Below, piece after piece: positions 52,432 to 61,280 of a stretch of 64,000 bases of DNA. Where the stretch lies: positions 1-64,000 of the forward strand of contig JAJFGK010000112.1 of assembly GCA_021776195.1 (NCBI GenBank), in the 5' to 3' direction. This DNA is from Kiloniellaceae bacterium (lineage in GTDB: Bacteria > Pseudomonadota > Alphaproteobacteria > Kiloniellales > Kiloniellaceae). Numbering within the stretch: position 1 is the first letter of the stretch; each line of letters begins with the position of its first letter. Made by a program: the position numbers and the translations under genes. A model generated the notes under the pieces. That model ran no database searches and was not told where the DNA came from. It worked only from the letters and a program-made list of their open reading frames with translations.

Positions 52432-53379
52432 CTAGAGTCCCAGTATCCGCACCGCGTTGGCGCCGAGGATGCCTTCCTTCTCCTCCATCGAGAGCAGGGG
52501 CAGGCCCATGACGCTTTCGATCGTCCAGTCGAGATCGTACCAGGGATAGTCCGAGCCCATCATGACCCGCTCGGCGCCGACCGCGCGGATCAGGCCCGCC
52601 AGCTGCTCGGGGCTGGGGCCGTTCTCGCTGCGGGTCCACTCGATGATCTCACAGCAGTCGAAGTAGGCGTTGTGAAAGGTCTCGGCGATCTCCAGGGTCT
52701 GCTCCCAGGTCGCACCGCCCATATGGGCGAGCACGATGCGGGTCTCGGGAAAGCGCCGCAAGGCTTCGCCGAAGGCCCGCGGCTCGGCAAAGCCCCGGCC
52801 GCCGCGGTCGGGGCCGGAGTGGGCGATGATCGCGGCGTCCAGGTCTTGGCAGGCGGCATAGACCGGCCAGAGTCGCGGGTCGCCCATGGCAAAGCCGCAG
52901 GCCGCGCCGTGCAGCTTTACGCCTTTGCCGCCCTCGTTCTCGATCATATCGCGCACGTGATCGGCGGCCGCCTCGCCGGCCAGAAGGGTCACGTCGGTGG
53001 CGACGAAGGTGGCGATCTCGGGGTGCTCGCGGGCAATGCGGCAGGCCCAGCGATTGAAGGCCTTCATGTCGTCCAGCACCTTGCCCTCGACCTCTTTCAT
53101 GATCTTTTCACCGGCCGCTCCGCTGGCCGGCTCGGGCAGCGCCTCGACAAGTTTGCGGCGCTGTTCCGCGGCGATGTAGAGGTTGACGGCAATGACCCGG
53201 TCCATGCTGGCGCGTGTCATCGAATCGAGGACTTCGTCCAATGTGCCCGCCAGCCCGCTCATCTGGACCTCTTCCTGGGGGCCGTACTCCCAGACCTGAT
53301 AGCCTTCCTTTTCGGCCTCGCCCTCCTCGCGGGTGCGATAGATATGGGCGTGGGCATCGACTTTGATCGGTTCGGCCAT
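52432..53379 (-). CDS. Amidohydrolase family (TIM-barrel) protein
   Basis: A 315-residue amidohydrolase-2 type metal enzyme. It begins VDAHAHIY (HxH metal site), has KGVKLHGAACGFAMGD, AAIIAHSGPDRGG, IVLAHMGG, and ends MGSDYPWYD with the catalytic Asp. Related enzymes decarboxylate or hydrolyse aromatic or lactone substrates; the substrate is not clear. The gene is flanked by unrelated genes: a serine hydrolase converges on it and a MATE exporter lies upstream on the same strand. Confidence 0.83.
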   Translation of the reverse strand: MAEPIKVDAHAHIYRTREEGEAEKEGYQVWEYGPQEEVQMSGLAGTLDEVLDSMTRASMDRVIAVNLYIAAEQRRKLVEALPEPASGAAGEKIMKEVEGKVLDDMKAFNRWACRIAREHPEIATFVATDVTLLAGEAAADHVRDMIENEGGKGVKLHGAACGFAMGDPRLWPVYAACQDLDAAIIAHSGPDRGGRGFAEPRAFGEALRRFPETRIVLAHMGGATWEQTLEIAETFHNAYFDCCEIIEWTRSENGPSPEQLAGLIRAVGAERVMMGSDYPWYDLDWTIESVMGLPLLSMEEKEGILGANAVRILGL

Positions 53380-53445
53380 GACATGATCCTTCCTGTGCTG
53401 GTCGCCATTCTTGGCTGCCGTGGCGAGCGTGACAAGAGATCTCGA

Positions 53446-54825
53446 TCAAGAAATGCCCTGGGCGGCGATTCGGCCGCAGACGCGGCGCGCCCAGAGATAG
53501 GCGCCTCCGCCGACCACCAGATTGGCAAGCGCAACAGCGGCGAAAATGCCGGCAATGCCGAAGAACTGCCCGCCCAGCCAAGCCAGCGGCAGCGCAACGC
53601 CGAAGACCCGCGCCAGGGACACCACCACGCCGCGTCCCGGGCGGCCCAAGCCGTTGAAGGCGGCGTTGACGATCATCACGATCCCGGCACAGCCATAGCT
53701 GATCGGTGCGATCAGGAGATAGAGCCTGGTGTGGGCTGTCACCGACGGATCGTCGCTGAAGAGACCGGCGATCAGGCCGCCGGCCAGCGCCAGCAATATC
53801 GCGACCAGCAGGCCGAAGCCCAGGCAGAAGACCGCGCTTTCCCGGAGCGCCGCCTGAATGCGGTCGCCCCGGCCGGCGCCCAGATTTTGCCCCATGAAGG
53901 GTCCGATGACCGACGAAACCGCGTAGAAGACGACCAACGCGATGCCCTCGACCCGGGTTGCCGCGCCGAACCCGGCCACCGCCGCCTCGCTGTGGCCGGC
54001 GAGGAGCCAGATGATCACGCCATTGCCGAAGGGGATCACCAGATTGGTCCCGGCCGCCGGCAGACCGATGTGCAGGATCTGACTCCAGGACCGCCAGAGC
54101 CTGGCCCAACCGGGGAAGGGATTGGTCAGCAGATCGAGTTTGAACCCCATGGCCCAAAGCGTCAGCGCGAAGGTCGCCGAACGGGCCAGAACCGTGGCCA
54201 GGGCGGCGCCCTGCATCTCCAGGCGCGGCAAGCCCAGAAGACCGAAGATCAGCAGGGGGTCGAGCAGGATGTTGAGCAGCGAGGCGCCGCCCAGCACCAG
54301 ACCCGCCAGACGGCTGTCGCCCATGGCTCGCATGGCGCCGCTGCCGACCAGGGGGACCACCAGGAAGATGATCCCCAGGTACCAGATCTCCATATAGTCC
54401 TTGATCATGGGCAGCAGCTCCGGCTCGGCGCCGAGCAAGCGAAACAGCGGGTCGATGGTCGCCAGGCCGCCGACAGAGGCGATCAGAACGATGACGGAGG
54501 CCAAGGTCATGGCATCGGTCGCGATTCGCTTGGCCTGCTGCTGGTCGCCGCGGCCGAGGGCCCGGGCGAGCACCGCGGCGGTTCCTGCCGAGAGCCCGAT
54601 GGAGAGACTGATGAAGCTCATCAAGACGGGAAAGGTGAAGGAGATAGCCGCCAGATGCCGCGGGCCGAGCTGGGCGACAAAATAGGTGTCGGCCAAGCTG
54701 ACACTGATCGCCGCCAGAATGCCCCAGATCATCGGCAGGGTCATACGGTAGAGATGGCCCCGGACCGAACCTTCGGTCAGACGCGCCACAGGTTCTCCCA
54801 CCGCGCCGTTCGCCGCCTTCGCCAT
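53446..54825 (-). CDS. MATE family efflux transporter
   Basis: A 459-residue protein with about 12 helices and the repeated MatE domain: PMIWGILAAISVSLADTYFV at the start of the first half and LHIGLPAAGTNLVIPFGNGV at the second. It exports organic cations or drugs using a sodium or proton gradient. ATG 54825 has AGGAAC eight bases upstream. Start at 54873 would add a short polar tail with no family support. Confidence 0.88.
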   Translation of the reverse strand: MAKAANGAVGEPVARLTEGSVRGHLYRMTLPMIWGILAAISVSLADTYFVAQLGPRHLAAISFTFPVLMSFISLSIGLSAGTAAVLARALGRGDQQQAKRIATDAMTLASVIVLIASVGGLATIDPLFRLLGAEPELLPMIKDYMEIWYLGIIFLVVPLVGSGAMRAMGDSRLAGLVLGGASLLNILLDPLLIFGLLGLPRLEMQGAALATVLARSATFALTLWAMGFKLDLLTNPFPGWARLWRSWSQILHIGLPAAGTNLVIPFGNGVIIWLLAGHSEAAVAGFGAATRVEGIALVVFYAVSSVIGPFMGQNLGAGRGDRIQAALRESAVFCLGFGLLVAILLALAGGLIAGLFSDDPSVTAHTRLYLLIAPISYGCAGIVMIVNAAFNGLGRPGRGVVVSLARVFGVALPLAWLGGQFFGIAGIFAAVALANLVVGGGAYLWARRVCGRIAAQGIS

Positions 54826-54949
54826 GCATCGTTCCTGGAATTGGTACTGCCGGTTCTTCGCCGGGTCCGCCATGCAGCGGGCGTCTCAATCAAGCCCGTC
54901 TCGGCGGCGCGATCAAGGCCGATCTAGCCCTGCTTGGGGGCGACCCCGG

Positions 54950-56347
54950 TCAGAGGTCCGGGTTGTCGCCCATGGTCCGGGCATGGGAGGCAAAGCGCTT
55001 CATACCCACCAGATCGGAGCGCGGTGCCAGGTGCATCATCGCGTCGCCGATCAACTCGCTGTCCATCTCTGCGGGGCGCCCATCGAAGTCGCACATTTGC
55101 TTGATCTGGTTGACCAGGAACTTCGGCTGATAGAAGGCCAGAGGCTGATCGAAGGGTCCCTGGAGCTGGTGAATGATGTAGCGTCCCATGCCCTCGCTGT
55201 AGTCCAGGCCGGCAAAGGTGCATTCCTGCTGCAGAGTCTGCAGGAACTGGCCCTCGTCGGGCGGCGCGACGCCGATCTTGTAAGGAATTCGACGCAGAAA
55301 GGCGGGGTCCATGATGTCCTCGGGCAGCAGGTTGGTCGAGAAGACCAGCATGACGTCGAAGGGAATCTCGAAGGTCCGGCCGGTGCTGAGGGTCAGATAG
55401 TCGATCCGGTTTTCCATCGGCCCGATCCAGCGGTTCAGCAGGTCTTCGGGCCGGATCAGCTGGCGGCCCAGGTCGTCGATGACGAAGGTGCCGCCGATCG
55501 CCTTCATGTGCAGCGGCGCCTCGTAGTAGCGCGAGTAGGGATTGAACTGAAGGTCGAGCATCGGCAGCGTCAGCTCGCCACCGGCCATCGCGGTCGGCCG
55601 CCGACAGGCGACCCAGCGCCGGTCGAGATCCTCGGCGCGCACGTTGACGGCCGGCTCCGACAGCAGCAACGATTCCGACTCGATCTCGACCGAGCGATGC
55701 ATCGTCGGGTCATAGACCTTGATGATCTGGCCGTCGACATCGACGCAATAAGGCACGTGAATGATGTCGTGAAACACATTGCCGACGATTTCGGCGATCG
55801 TCGTCTTGCCGTTGCCAGGGGCGCCGTAAAGCAGGATCGTGCGGCCGGAATTGATCGCCGGCCCCAGTTGTCGGATCAAACTTTCGGTGACCACGAGTTC
55901 GGACAGTCCCTTGGTCAGGGCATTGCGCTCGACCTGTTCTTCGGTCAGACGCTGGCGCGCGATCTGGCGATGGTAGTCATCCAGTGAAACCGGAGCCGCG
56001 CCGACGTAACGTGACTGCGCCAGCCCATCGACCGCCCACTCACGACCCTTTTCCGTAATGCCATAGCGAAACTCGGTGTGCAGTCGGCGCCCGGCCGATC
56101 CCAGCACCTCGAGCAGTCCGCGATCCCGCGCGCCCTCGAGCAACTGATTGGCCACCGACACCGGCAGGCGTAGCGCGTGGGACAGTTGCGAGGTGGTCTC
56201 CAGACCGCGAACATAGATGGTCTTCAACAGCAGCCGCAGCAGGGTATTGAACTCGACGCCCGTGTCTTCGACAGACTTGGGCGCCGGACAACGCTCATGG
56301 ACGTGGCGGTCTCCGACCTCAGGTGCCCGCAGGACTGATTCGGCCAT
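54950..56347 (-). CDS. AAA+ ATPase with N-terminal winged helix
   Basis: A 465-residue ATPase I cannot assign to a named family. An N-terminal helix-turn-helix-like domain (about 35-110: LLRLLLKTIYVRGLETTSQ, LRLPVSVANQLLEGARDRGLL) is followed by an AAA+ domain: Walker A YGAPGNGKTTIAE (about 175), Walker B GGTFVIDDLGRQ, sensor 1 LVFSTNLLPED, and an Arg pair in AFLRRIPYKI that may be the arginine finger. No membrane segment. ATG 56347 has AGGAGC upstream. It lies between MATE and yciB on the same strand, with no obvious partner gene. Homologues exist widely in alphaproteobacteria as far as I recall, with function unknown. Confidence 0.75.
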   Translation of the reverse strand: MAESVLRAPEVGDRHVHERCPAPKSVEDTGVEFNTLLRLLLKTIYVRGLETTSQLSHALRLPVSVANQLLEGARDRGLLEVLGSAGRRLHTEFRYGITEKGREWAVDGLAQSRYVGAAPVSLDDYHRQIARQRLTEEQVERNALTKGLSELVVTESLIRQLGPAINSGRTILLYGAPGNGKTTIAEIVGNVFHDIIHVPYCVDVDGQIIKVYDPTMHRSVEIESESLLLSEPAVNVRAEDLDRRWVACRRPTAMAGGELTLPMLDLQFNPYSRYYEAPLHMKAIGGTFVIDDLGRQLIRPEDLLNRWIGPMENRIDYLTLSTGRTFEIPFDVMLVFSTNLLPEDIMDPAFLRRIPYKIGVAPPDEGQFLQTLQQECTFAGLDYSEGMGRYIIHQLQGPFDQPLAFYQPKFLVNQIKQMCDFDGRPAEMDSELIGDAMMHLAPRSDLVGMKRFASHARTMGDNPDL

Positions 56348-56435
56348 GGCTCTGCTCCTGGTCTCGGCGTTTCGATTCGGCCACCGTCTCAGTGATCGAA
56401 CGGATCACAATCGACAAGATCGACCTTGAGATTCG

Positions 56436-57071
56436 CTATGGCAAGCGGTCGGTCCCATCCTCGGCCTTGTCCCCCTCGGACCCCGTCTCCGGCTCTAGCT
56501 GGTGCTGCTGCAGCAAGAAGACCTGGCTGACCGTAAAGACCAGGGTCAGGCCCATGATACCAAAAACCTTGAAGTTGACCCAGAATTCGGTGGACTGACT
56601 ACGCCACACCAATTCGTTGAGCAAGGCCATGGCCACGAAGAAGAGACCGAAACGAAGGGTCAGCTTGCGCCAGCCGGTATCGTCCAGGGCCCAGACCGGT
56701 CCCATCAAGGGTTTCAGCAGGGGACGCCCGAAGGCCATGCCGCCGAGGAGAATGATCGCAAAGAGCGACTGGACGATCGTCGGTTTCATCTTGAAGAAGG
56801 TCTCGTCCTGCAGCCACAGGGTCAGGCCGCCAAAGACACCGATGATGACCGCTGTGATCAGCGGCATCAGGGCGATGCGCCGTTCCATTGCGTAGCTCAG
56901 GGCCAGGGCCAGCAAGGTGGCGATCATGACCGCCGCCGTCGCAACCATCAGATCGCCGAGATAAAAGGCCGCGAAGAAGACCACCAGGGGCCCGAAGTCG
57001 CAGAGCGGCTTGACCCACGGCCTGGCATTGACCTCAGCCACGGGCGTGGCCCGCGCGGCGGAAAGGATCAC
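56436..57071 (-). CDS. yciB: Septation/intracellular membrane protein YciB (IspZ)
   Basis: A 211-residue inner membrane protein with about five helices. Family features are FGPLVVFFAAFYLGDLMVATA, WLQDETFFKMKPTIVQSLFAIILLGG in short pieces DETFFKMKPT, and GWRKLTLRFGLFFVAMALLNEL. The YciB/IspZ family affects septation and envelope integrity. A Glu/Asp-rich tail ends the protein. GTG 57071 is the only usable start near the conserved region. Confidence 0.9.
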   Translation of the reverse strand: MILSAARATPVAEVNARPWVKPLCDFGPLVVFFAAFYLGDLMVATAAVMIATLLALALSYAMERRIALMPLITAVIIGVFGGLTLWLQDETFFKMKPTIVQSLFAIILLGGMAFGRPLLKPLMGPVWALDDTGWRKLTLRFGLFFVAMALLNELVWRSQSTEFWVNFKVFGIMGLTLVFTVSQVFLLQQHQLEPETGSEGDKAEDGTDRLP

Positions 57072-57265
57072 GCTGTGTCATGGCGGCGCCAAGGATCGGC
57101 ATAGGGGGCTATCTCCGTCATCATCTTCGGGTTATGACGCCGGCCAACCAAGCATAGATGGCGGACAGCGCCAAGCCCAGCTTGTCGACCCTCGTGCGGT
57201 CCTCCAGGGAGCGAGCCGCGACGGCTCTGATAAGTGGGTGAGGCGAGGCGGGAAGGCAAGGCCCT
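57072..57265. other. Gap between the EAL and yciB genes
   Basis: A 194-base gap that presumably contains the yciB promoter. A short open frame (reverse strand, stop at 57121) ends with the hydrophobic stretch LGLALSAIYAWLAG but has no credible start codon, so I do not call a gene. No repeat or terminator stands out. Confidence 0.4.
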
Positions 57266-58453
57266 TCAAGCCGGCGTGACCGGCGGCGCGGCGAGCCGCC
57301 GGGCCATATCCCCGGGCGCCATGGGAAAGCCGAAGATGTAGCCTTGCAAATGATCGCAGCCGACACGCCGCAGGCTCTCGACCTGACCGGCGCGCTCGAC
57401 GCCCTCGGCCACCACGGCCAGTCCACGCGCCTTGGCATGGCGTTGGAAGGCCGCGAGGCCGGCCTCGGCCTCGGCTTCCCGGTCGCAGGTCTCGATCAGA
57501 CGCGCGGCCAGCTTCACCCGGTCGAAGGGGAGGCCGTGCAGCAGGGTCAGCGAGGCAAAGCCGCTGCCGAAGTCGTCGAGGGCCAGCCCCACGCCGGTCT
57601 GGCGCAAACGCTCGAGGCGGGCCGCCAGCACATCGAGATGGTCGGGCGGCAATTGTTCGGTCAGCTCCAGCTCGATCCCGCCCGCCGGCAGACCGCTGGC
57701 CTCGATGATCTCGACCAGTCGCAGGATCGCGCGGGGATGGCGCAGCTGCGCCAATGACAGGTTGACCGCCAGGGTCACCGCCGGCAGGCCCTGGCTCCGC
57801 CAGGCGACCGCCTGGCGCAAGGCTTCGCGCAAGACCCACTCGCCCAGCTCCTGGGCCAGGGTCTCGTCGCGGGTCCAATCCTGCAGCTGGCCCGGAGTCA
57901 CCCAGCCGGTTTCGACGTCGTGGGTGCGGATCAGCGCCTCCAGTCCCGAAATCCTGTCGGTCGGGGGTTCTGCGGCCTCCAGTGGGGAAGCCGGCTGGGC
58001 CAGGGCGAATTGCGGTTGATAGTGGAGCTGCAGCCGATCGAAGTCGATCGGTGGCGGGGCGGGTCGCCGGGACCTTGCCCTTTCGGTCCCGTGCGATGTT
58101 CCATCGGCCCGCGCCCGGGCCAAGGCCTTCGCGGCCAGCGCTTCGAGATCCTCCGGCGTGGTGCCGGCGCCATCGAGCAGCGCCAAACCAGCGGAGACTT
58201 CGGCATCGCCCTTGGCGTCATCGAGCCGGTCGAGGGCCCGGCCTTCGAGAATCCAGTGATGGCGCCCGGCTCCATTGCACCAATCGGGCGGCTCGGCGCG
58301 CGCGCGATCGCTATCCGCGACCATCAGCCCCAAAGGCGTGGCGTGGCGCAGTGCCTCGGTCATGGCCACCGCCAGTCGATCGTGGAAATGCAGCTCACCC
58401 GGCAGGGCCGCGAGCGTCGCGGCCCCGGCCGCCGGCTCTTTCTCGCCTGACAT
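57266..58453 (-). CDS. EAL-domain cyclic-di-GMP phosphodiesterase
   Basis: A 395-residue protein with an N-terminal region that looks like a remnant of a GGDEF/PAS-type input (about 20-140, no GGDEF motif) and a full C-terminal EAL domain. Catalytic residues are present: the EAL motif in GLEALIRT, VNLSLA, ELTEQL, DDFGSGFASL, VKLAAR and EGVERAGQ; LQGYIFG follows. It should degrade c-di-GMP. ATG 58453 has GGGAG nine bases upstream and gives MSGEKEPA; the longer frame overlaps the mmcB start. It diverges from mmcB. Confidence 0.87.
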   Translation of the reverse strand: MSGEKEPAAGAATLAALPGELHFHDRLAVAMTEALRHATPLGLMVADSDRARAEPPDWCNGAGRHHWILEGRALDRLDDAKGDAEVSAGLALLDGAGTTPEDLEALAAKALARARADGTSHGTERARSRRPAPPPIDFDRLQLHYQPQFALAQPASPLEAAEPPTDRISGLEALIRTHDVETGWVTPGQLQDWTRDETLAQELGEWVLREALRQAVAWRSQGLPAVTLAVNLSLAQLRHPRAILRLVEIIEASGLPAGGIELELTEQLPPDHLDVLAARLERLRQTGVGLALDDFGSGFASLTLLHGLPFDRVKLAARLIETCDREAEAEAGLAAFQRHAKARGLAVVAEGVERAGQVESLRRVGCDHLQGYIFGFPMAPGDMARRLAAPPVTPA

Positions 58454-58565
58454 GTCGCGGCTCCCATCAAACCGCGCCGCCGGGGGCGCCGCGGAGGAGG
58501 CGCCGCCCGCCCGGAAAATCCGCGCTTGCAACCACCACCTTGTCTTGCTTGGATCTTCTCTCATC

Positions 58566-59051
58566 ATGAGCCTGCAACCTCAAGACCTTGACGGCCTCGA
58601 TGGCCCGAACGGCGAGCAGCCGACGGCGCGCGATCAAACCGCCCTGCGTCTGGCGCGCGGCACCGCGCGGATGCTGCGCCACTATGGCGACGTCAGTCTT
58701 GCGGAATTCACGCTGGGGTCCGGCCGGCGGGTCGACCTGATCGCGCTCGACGGCAAGGGCCGGGTCACGATCATCGAAATCAAGAGCAGCATCCCGGACT
58801 TTCGCAGCGATGCCAAATGGCCCAGCTATTTGGAATTCTGCGATTTCTTCTACTTCGCCGTCGCCCCCGACTTCCCGCGCGAAATCCTGCCCGGCGAGGT
58901 CGGGCTGATCGCAGCCGACGGCTACGGCGCCGAGATTTTGCGCCCTTCGCCCGATTTCAAGCTCAACGGCGCGCGCCGCCGCAAACTGCAGCTCCGGTTC
59001 GCCCAGGCCGCCGCACGGCGCCTGCAAAACCTGGTGGATGTCGTCGACTGA
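58566..59051 (+). CDS. mmcB: MmcB family DNA repair protein
   Basis: A 161-residue DUF1052/MmcB protein. MmcB belongs to the damage-induced alphaproteobacterial repair genes and has a PD-(D/E)XK nuclease-like core: DLIALDGKGRVTIIEIKSS contains the D-xn-ExK motif. It is followed by FYFAVAPDFPREILPGEVGLI. ATG 58566 chosen since it matches the family N-terminus. It converges on hldE across six bases. Confidence 0.88.
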   Translation: MSLQPQDLDGLDGPNGEQPTARDQTALRLARGTARMLRHYGDVSLAEFTLGSGRRVDLIALDGKGRVTIIEIKSSIPDFRSDAKWPSYLEFCDFFYFAVAPDFPREILPGEVGLIAADGYGAEILRPSPDFKLNGARRRKLQLRFAQAAARRLQNLVDVVD

Positions 59052-59057
59052 TTCGGA

Positions 59058-60593
59058 CTACCGGCCATCCGTGAGGCGGGCCAGCGTTGCCGAGGTCGAG
59101 TGTCCCGGTTCGAGGTCGGCCAGCAGAACCCGGCCGCCGGCGCGCTCGACCACGTCGCCGCCGACCACCTCCTCGGGCTTGTAGTCCGCGCCCTTGACCA
59201 GGATGTCGGGCTTCAAGGCCTCGATCAGAGCCAGCGGCGTGTCTTCGGAAAAGATCACCAGGCGGTCGACCGTGGCCAGGGAGGCGAGCACCGCCGCCCG
59301 GCTGGCTTCGGTCTGAACCGGCCGGCCTTCGCCCTTCAAGCGCTTGATCGATCCATCGCTGTTGAGCCCGACGATCAGCCGGTCGCAGGCCGCGCGGGCC
59401 TGCCGCAACAGCGACACGTGGCCCGGATGCAGCAAGTCGAAGCAGCCGTTTGTAAAGCCCACCTTGAGCCCCTGGCGGCGCCAGCGGGCGACCACCTCCA
59501 GCAGGCTTTCCAGGTCCGCCAGCTTGCCGCTTTCGGCATCCAGCAGGTCGCGGCCATGGCAGGCGGCGAGCAGGTCGGCGGGCCGCAGGGTCGCGGTGCC
59601 GACCTTGCCGACCACGACACCGGCCGCCACGTTGGCCAGGGCCGCGGCATCGCTCAAGGCAAGACCGGCTGCCAGGGCCGCGCCGATCACCGCAGCGACG
59701 GTATCGCCGGCACCGGAGACGTCGTAGACCTCCTGGGTCAGCGCCGGGAAATGCCGAACCAGGACCCCGTTCCCCGTCCCGGCGTTCCCGGTCCCGGCGT
59801 TCCCGGTCCCGGCGCTCTCCGTCCCGCCTTCCCGGGCTTGCAGCAAGGTCATGCCTTCTTCGCTGCGAGTGACGAGAAGCGCGCCCAGATCGTGCGCCGC
59901 CATCAGGTCGCCACCCGCCGCGACCAGGGCGTCGAGGTCATCCAGCGGCCGGCCGGCCGCCTCGGCCAATTCGCGCCGATTGGGCGTGATGACGCTGGCG
60001 CCGCGATAGCGCCCGAAGTCCGGCCCCTTGGGATCGACCACGACCGGCAGCCCGGCGGTCCGCGCCCCGTCGATCAGCACACGCAACACAGACTCAGCCA
60101 GGACCCCCTTGCCGTAGTCCGAAACGATCAGGCCCTTGACCTTGGAGAGGCCGGCCTTCGCCGCCGCTGCCAACGCCTCGAGGCTGACCGGCGTCGCTGC
60201 CTGCTTCGCCTCCCGGTCGGCGCGCAGCAGGTGCTGGCCGCCGGCGATATAGCGCAGCTTGACCGTGGTCTGGCGGGCCTTCTCGGTAATCAGGTCGCTT
60301 TCGGCCAGGCGTTCGGCGGCGACCAGACCGGCCAGCTCGCGCGCGTTGTCGTCATCGCCGACCAGGGCCACCAGACGACCCGGCACGTCGAGCGCCGTCA
60401 GGTTGCGCAGAACGTTGCCGGCGCCGCCCAGCATGGTCTCGTCGCGCTCGACCGCGAGCACCGGGATTGGGCCTTCCGGCGAGATCCGTTCGACCCGGCC
60501 ATGGACGAAGCGGTCCAGCATGACATCGCCGACCACCAGGACCGGCGTGCCGGACAGGGCCGCCAAGAGGGCCGAGGGGTCGCCGGAGGTCAT
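59058..60593 (-). CDS. hldE: Bifunctional heptose kinase / ADP-heptose synthase
   Basis: Phosphorylates D-glycero-D-manno-heptose 7-phosphate and then attaches ADP, for LPS inner core. The 511-residue protein has an N-terminal PfkB-type kinase (LVVGDVMLDRFVHGRVERIS; GAGDTVAAVIGAALA with the catalytic Asp) and a C-terminal cytidylyltransferase-type domain (VGFTNGCFDLLHPGHVSLL with the HxGH motif; GLNSDGSIKRLKG). A stretch ESAGTGNAGTGNAGTGN at about 257-273 in the kinase domain is an inserted tandem repeat. ATG 60593 has GAAGG upstream. gmhA follows on the same strand upstream by 32 bases. Confidence 0.94.
   Translation of the reverse strand: MTSGDPSALLAALSGTPVLVVGDVMLDRFVHGRVERISPEGPIPVLAVERDETMLGGAGNVLRNLTALDVPGRLVALVGDDDNARELAGLVAAERLAESDLITEKARQTTVKLRYIAGGQHLLRADREAKQAATPVSLEALAAAAKAGLSKVKGLIVSDYGKGVLAESVLRVLIDGARTAGLPVVVDPKGPDFGRYRGASVITPNRRELAEAAGRPLDDLDALVAAGGDLMAAHDLGALLVTRSEEGMTLLQAREGGTESAGTGNAGTGNAGTGNGVLVRHFPALTQEVYDVSGAGDTVAAVIGAALAAGLALSDAAALANVAAGVVVGKVGTATLRPADLLAACHGRDLLDAESGKLADLESLLEVVARWRRQGLKVGFTNGCFDLLHPGHVSLLRQARAACDRLIVGLNSDGSIKRLKGEGRPVQTEASRAAVLASLATVDRLVIFSEDTPLALIEALKPDILVKGADYKPEEVVGGDVVERAGGRVLLADLEPGHSTSATLARLTDGR
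59769..59828 (-). repeat. 15-bp tandem repeat inside hldE
   Basis: Four 15-base units (on the plus strand GTTCCCGGTCCCGGC): the two central copies are identical, the first differs at one base and the last is diverged. Each codes for AGTGN. The length keeps the frame, so unit number may vary between strains. Confidence 0.85.
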
Positions 60594-60624
60594 GATCCTT
60601 CGCGCCTTTCCGCCGGCCGGGCCA

Positions 60625-61212
60625 TCAGACCAGACCTAGGCGCTGCTCGAGCGCGCCGCAGAGCATCTGGCCCAGGGTGATGTGCATTTCCTGGATCCGC
60701 GCCGTCACGTCCGAAGGCACGATCAGCAGCGGATTGGCCAGGCCCGGCAGATCGCCGCCGTCGCGCCCGCTGAGAGCGGCCGCCACCAGTCCCATCTCAC
60801 CGGCCGCCTCCAGGCCGCGCAGAACGTTGCGGCTCTTGCCCGAGGTGGTGATCCCCAGGGCGAGGTCGCCAGGCTTGCCGAGCGCGCGGACCTGGCGCGC
60901 GAAAAGATTCTCGAAACCCAGGTCGTTGCCGATCGCCGTGATCGCCGAGCTGTCGGTGGTCAGGGCGATCGCGGCGATCGGCGCGCGGTTTGCGACATAG
61001 CGCACCGCCAGTTCCGTCGCCAGATGCTGAGCATCGCCGGCCGATCCGCCGTTGCCGAAGAAGAGAATCTTGCCGCCATCCGAAATGGATTGATGGCAGG
61101 CCTCGACAAGTGCCATGAAGGGCGCCAGGAGCGCCGCCTCGGTGGCCCTGGCCACGGCCCCGTGCTCGGCGAACTCTGCCGTGAAGAAGGCTTCCAGATC
61201 AGCGGGTTGCAA
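60625..61212 (-). CDS. gmhA: Sedoheptulose-7-phosphate isomerase
   Basis: Converts sedoheptulose 7-phosphate to heptose 7-phosphate, the substrate of HldE. The 195-residue SIS-domain protein has LFFGNGGSAGDAQHLATEL, LTTDSSAITAIGNDLGFE, and GITTSGKSRNVLRGLEAA. TTG 61212 has GGGAG nine bases upstream; no in-frame ATG lies near. hldE is immediately downstream, so the pair forms the heptose operon. Confidence 0.94.
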   Translation of the reverse strand: MQPADLEAFFTAEFAEHGAVARATEAALLAPFMALVEACHQSISDGGKILFFGNGGSAGDAQHLATELAVRYVANRAPIAAIALTTDSSAITAIGNDLGFENLFARQVRALGKPGDLALGITTSGKSRNVLRGLEAAGEMGLVAAALSGRDGGDLPGLANPLLIVPSDVTARIQEMHITLGQMLCGALEQRLGLV

Positions 61213-61280
61213 CCGATGGGCTCCCTGTCAGATATCCAGGCTCGCTTCGCATAACCGATCGGGCGGGGCCGGGCAAGCGC

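Noticed and set aside
52672..54927. 751-codon plus-strand open frame over the amidohydrolase and MATE genes
   Set aside because: Low-complexity Arg/Gln/Gly translation; both genes on the minus strand have clear families.
57121..57265. Small hydrophobic peptide gene upstream of yciB
   Set aside because: A suggestive stretch LGLALSAIYAWLAG is present but there is no start codon or ribosome-binding site before it.
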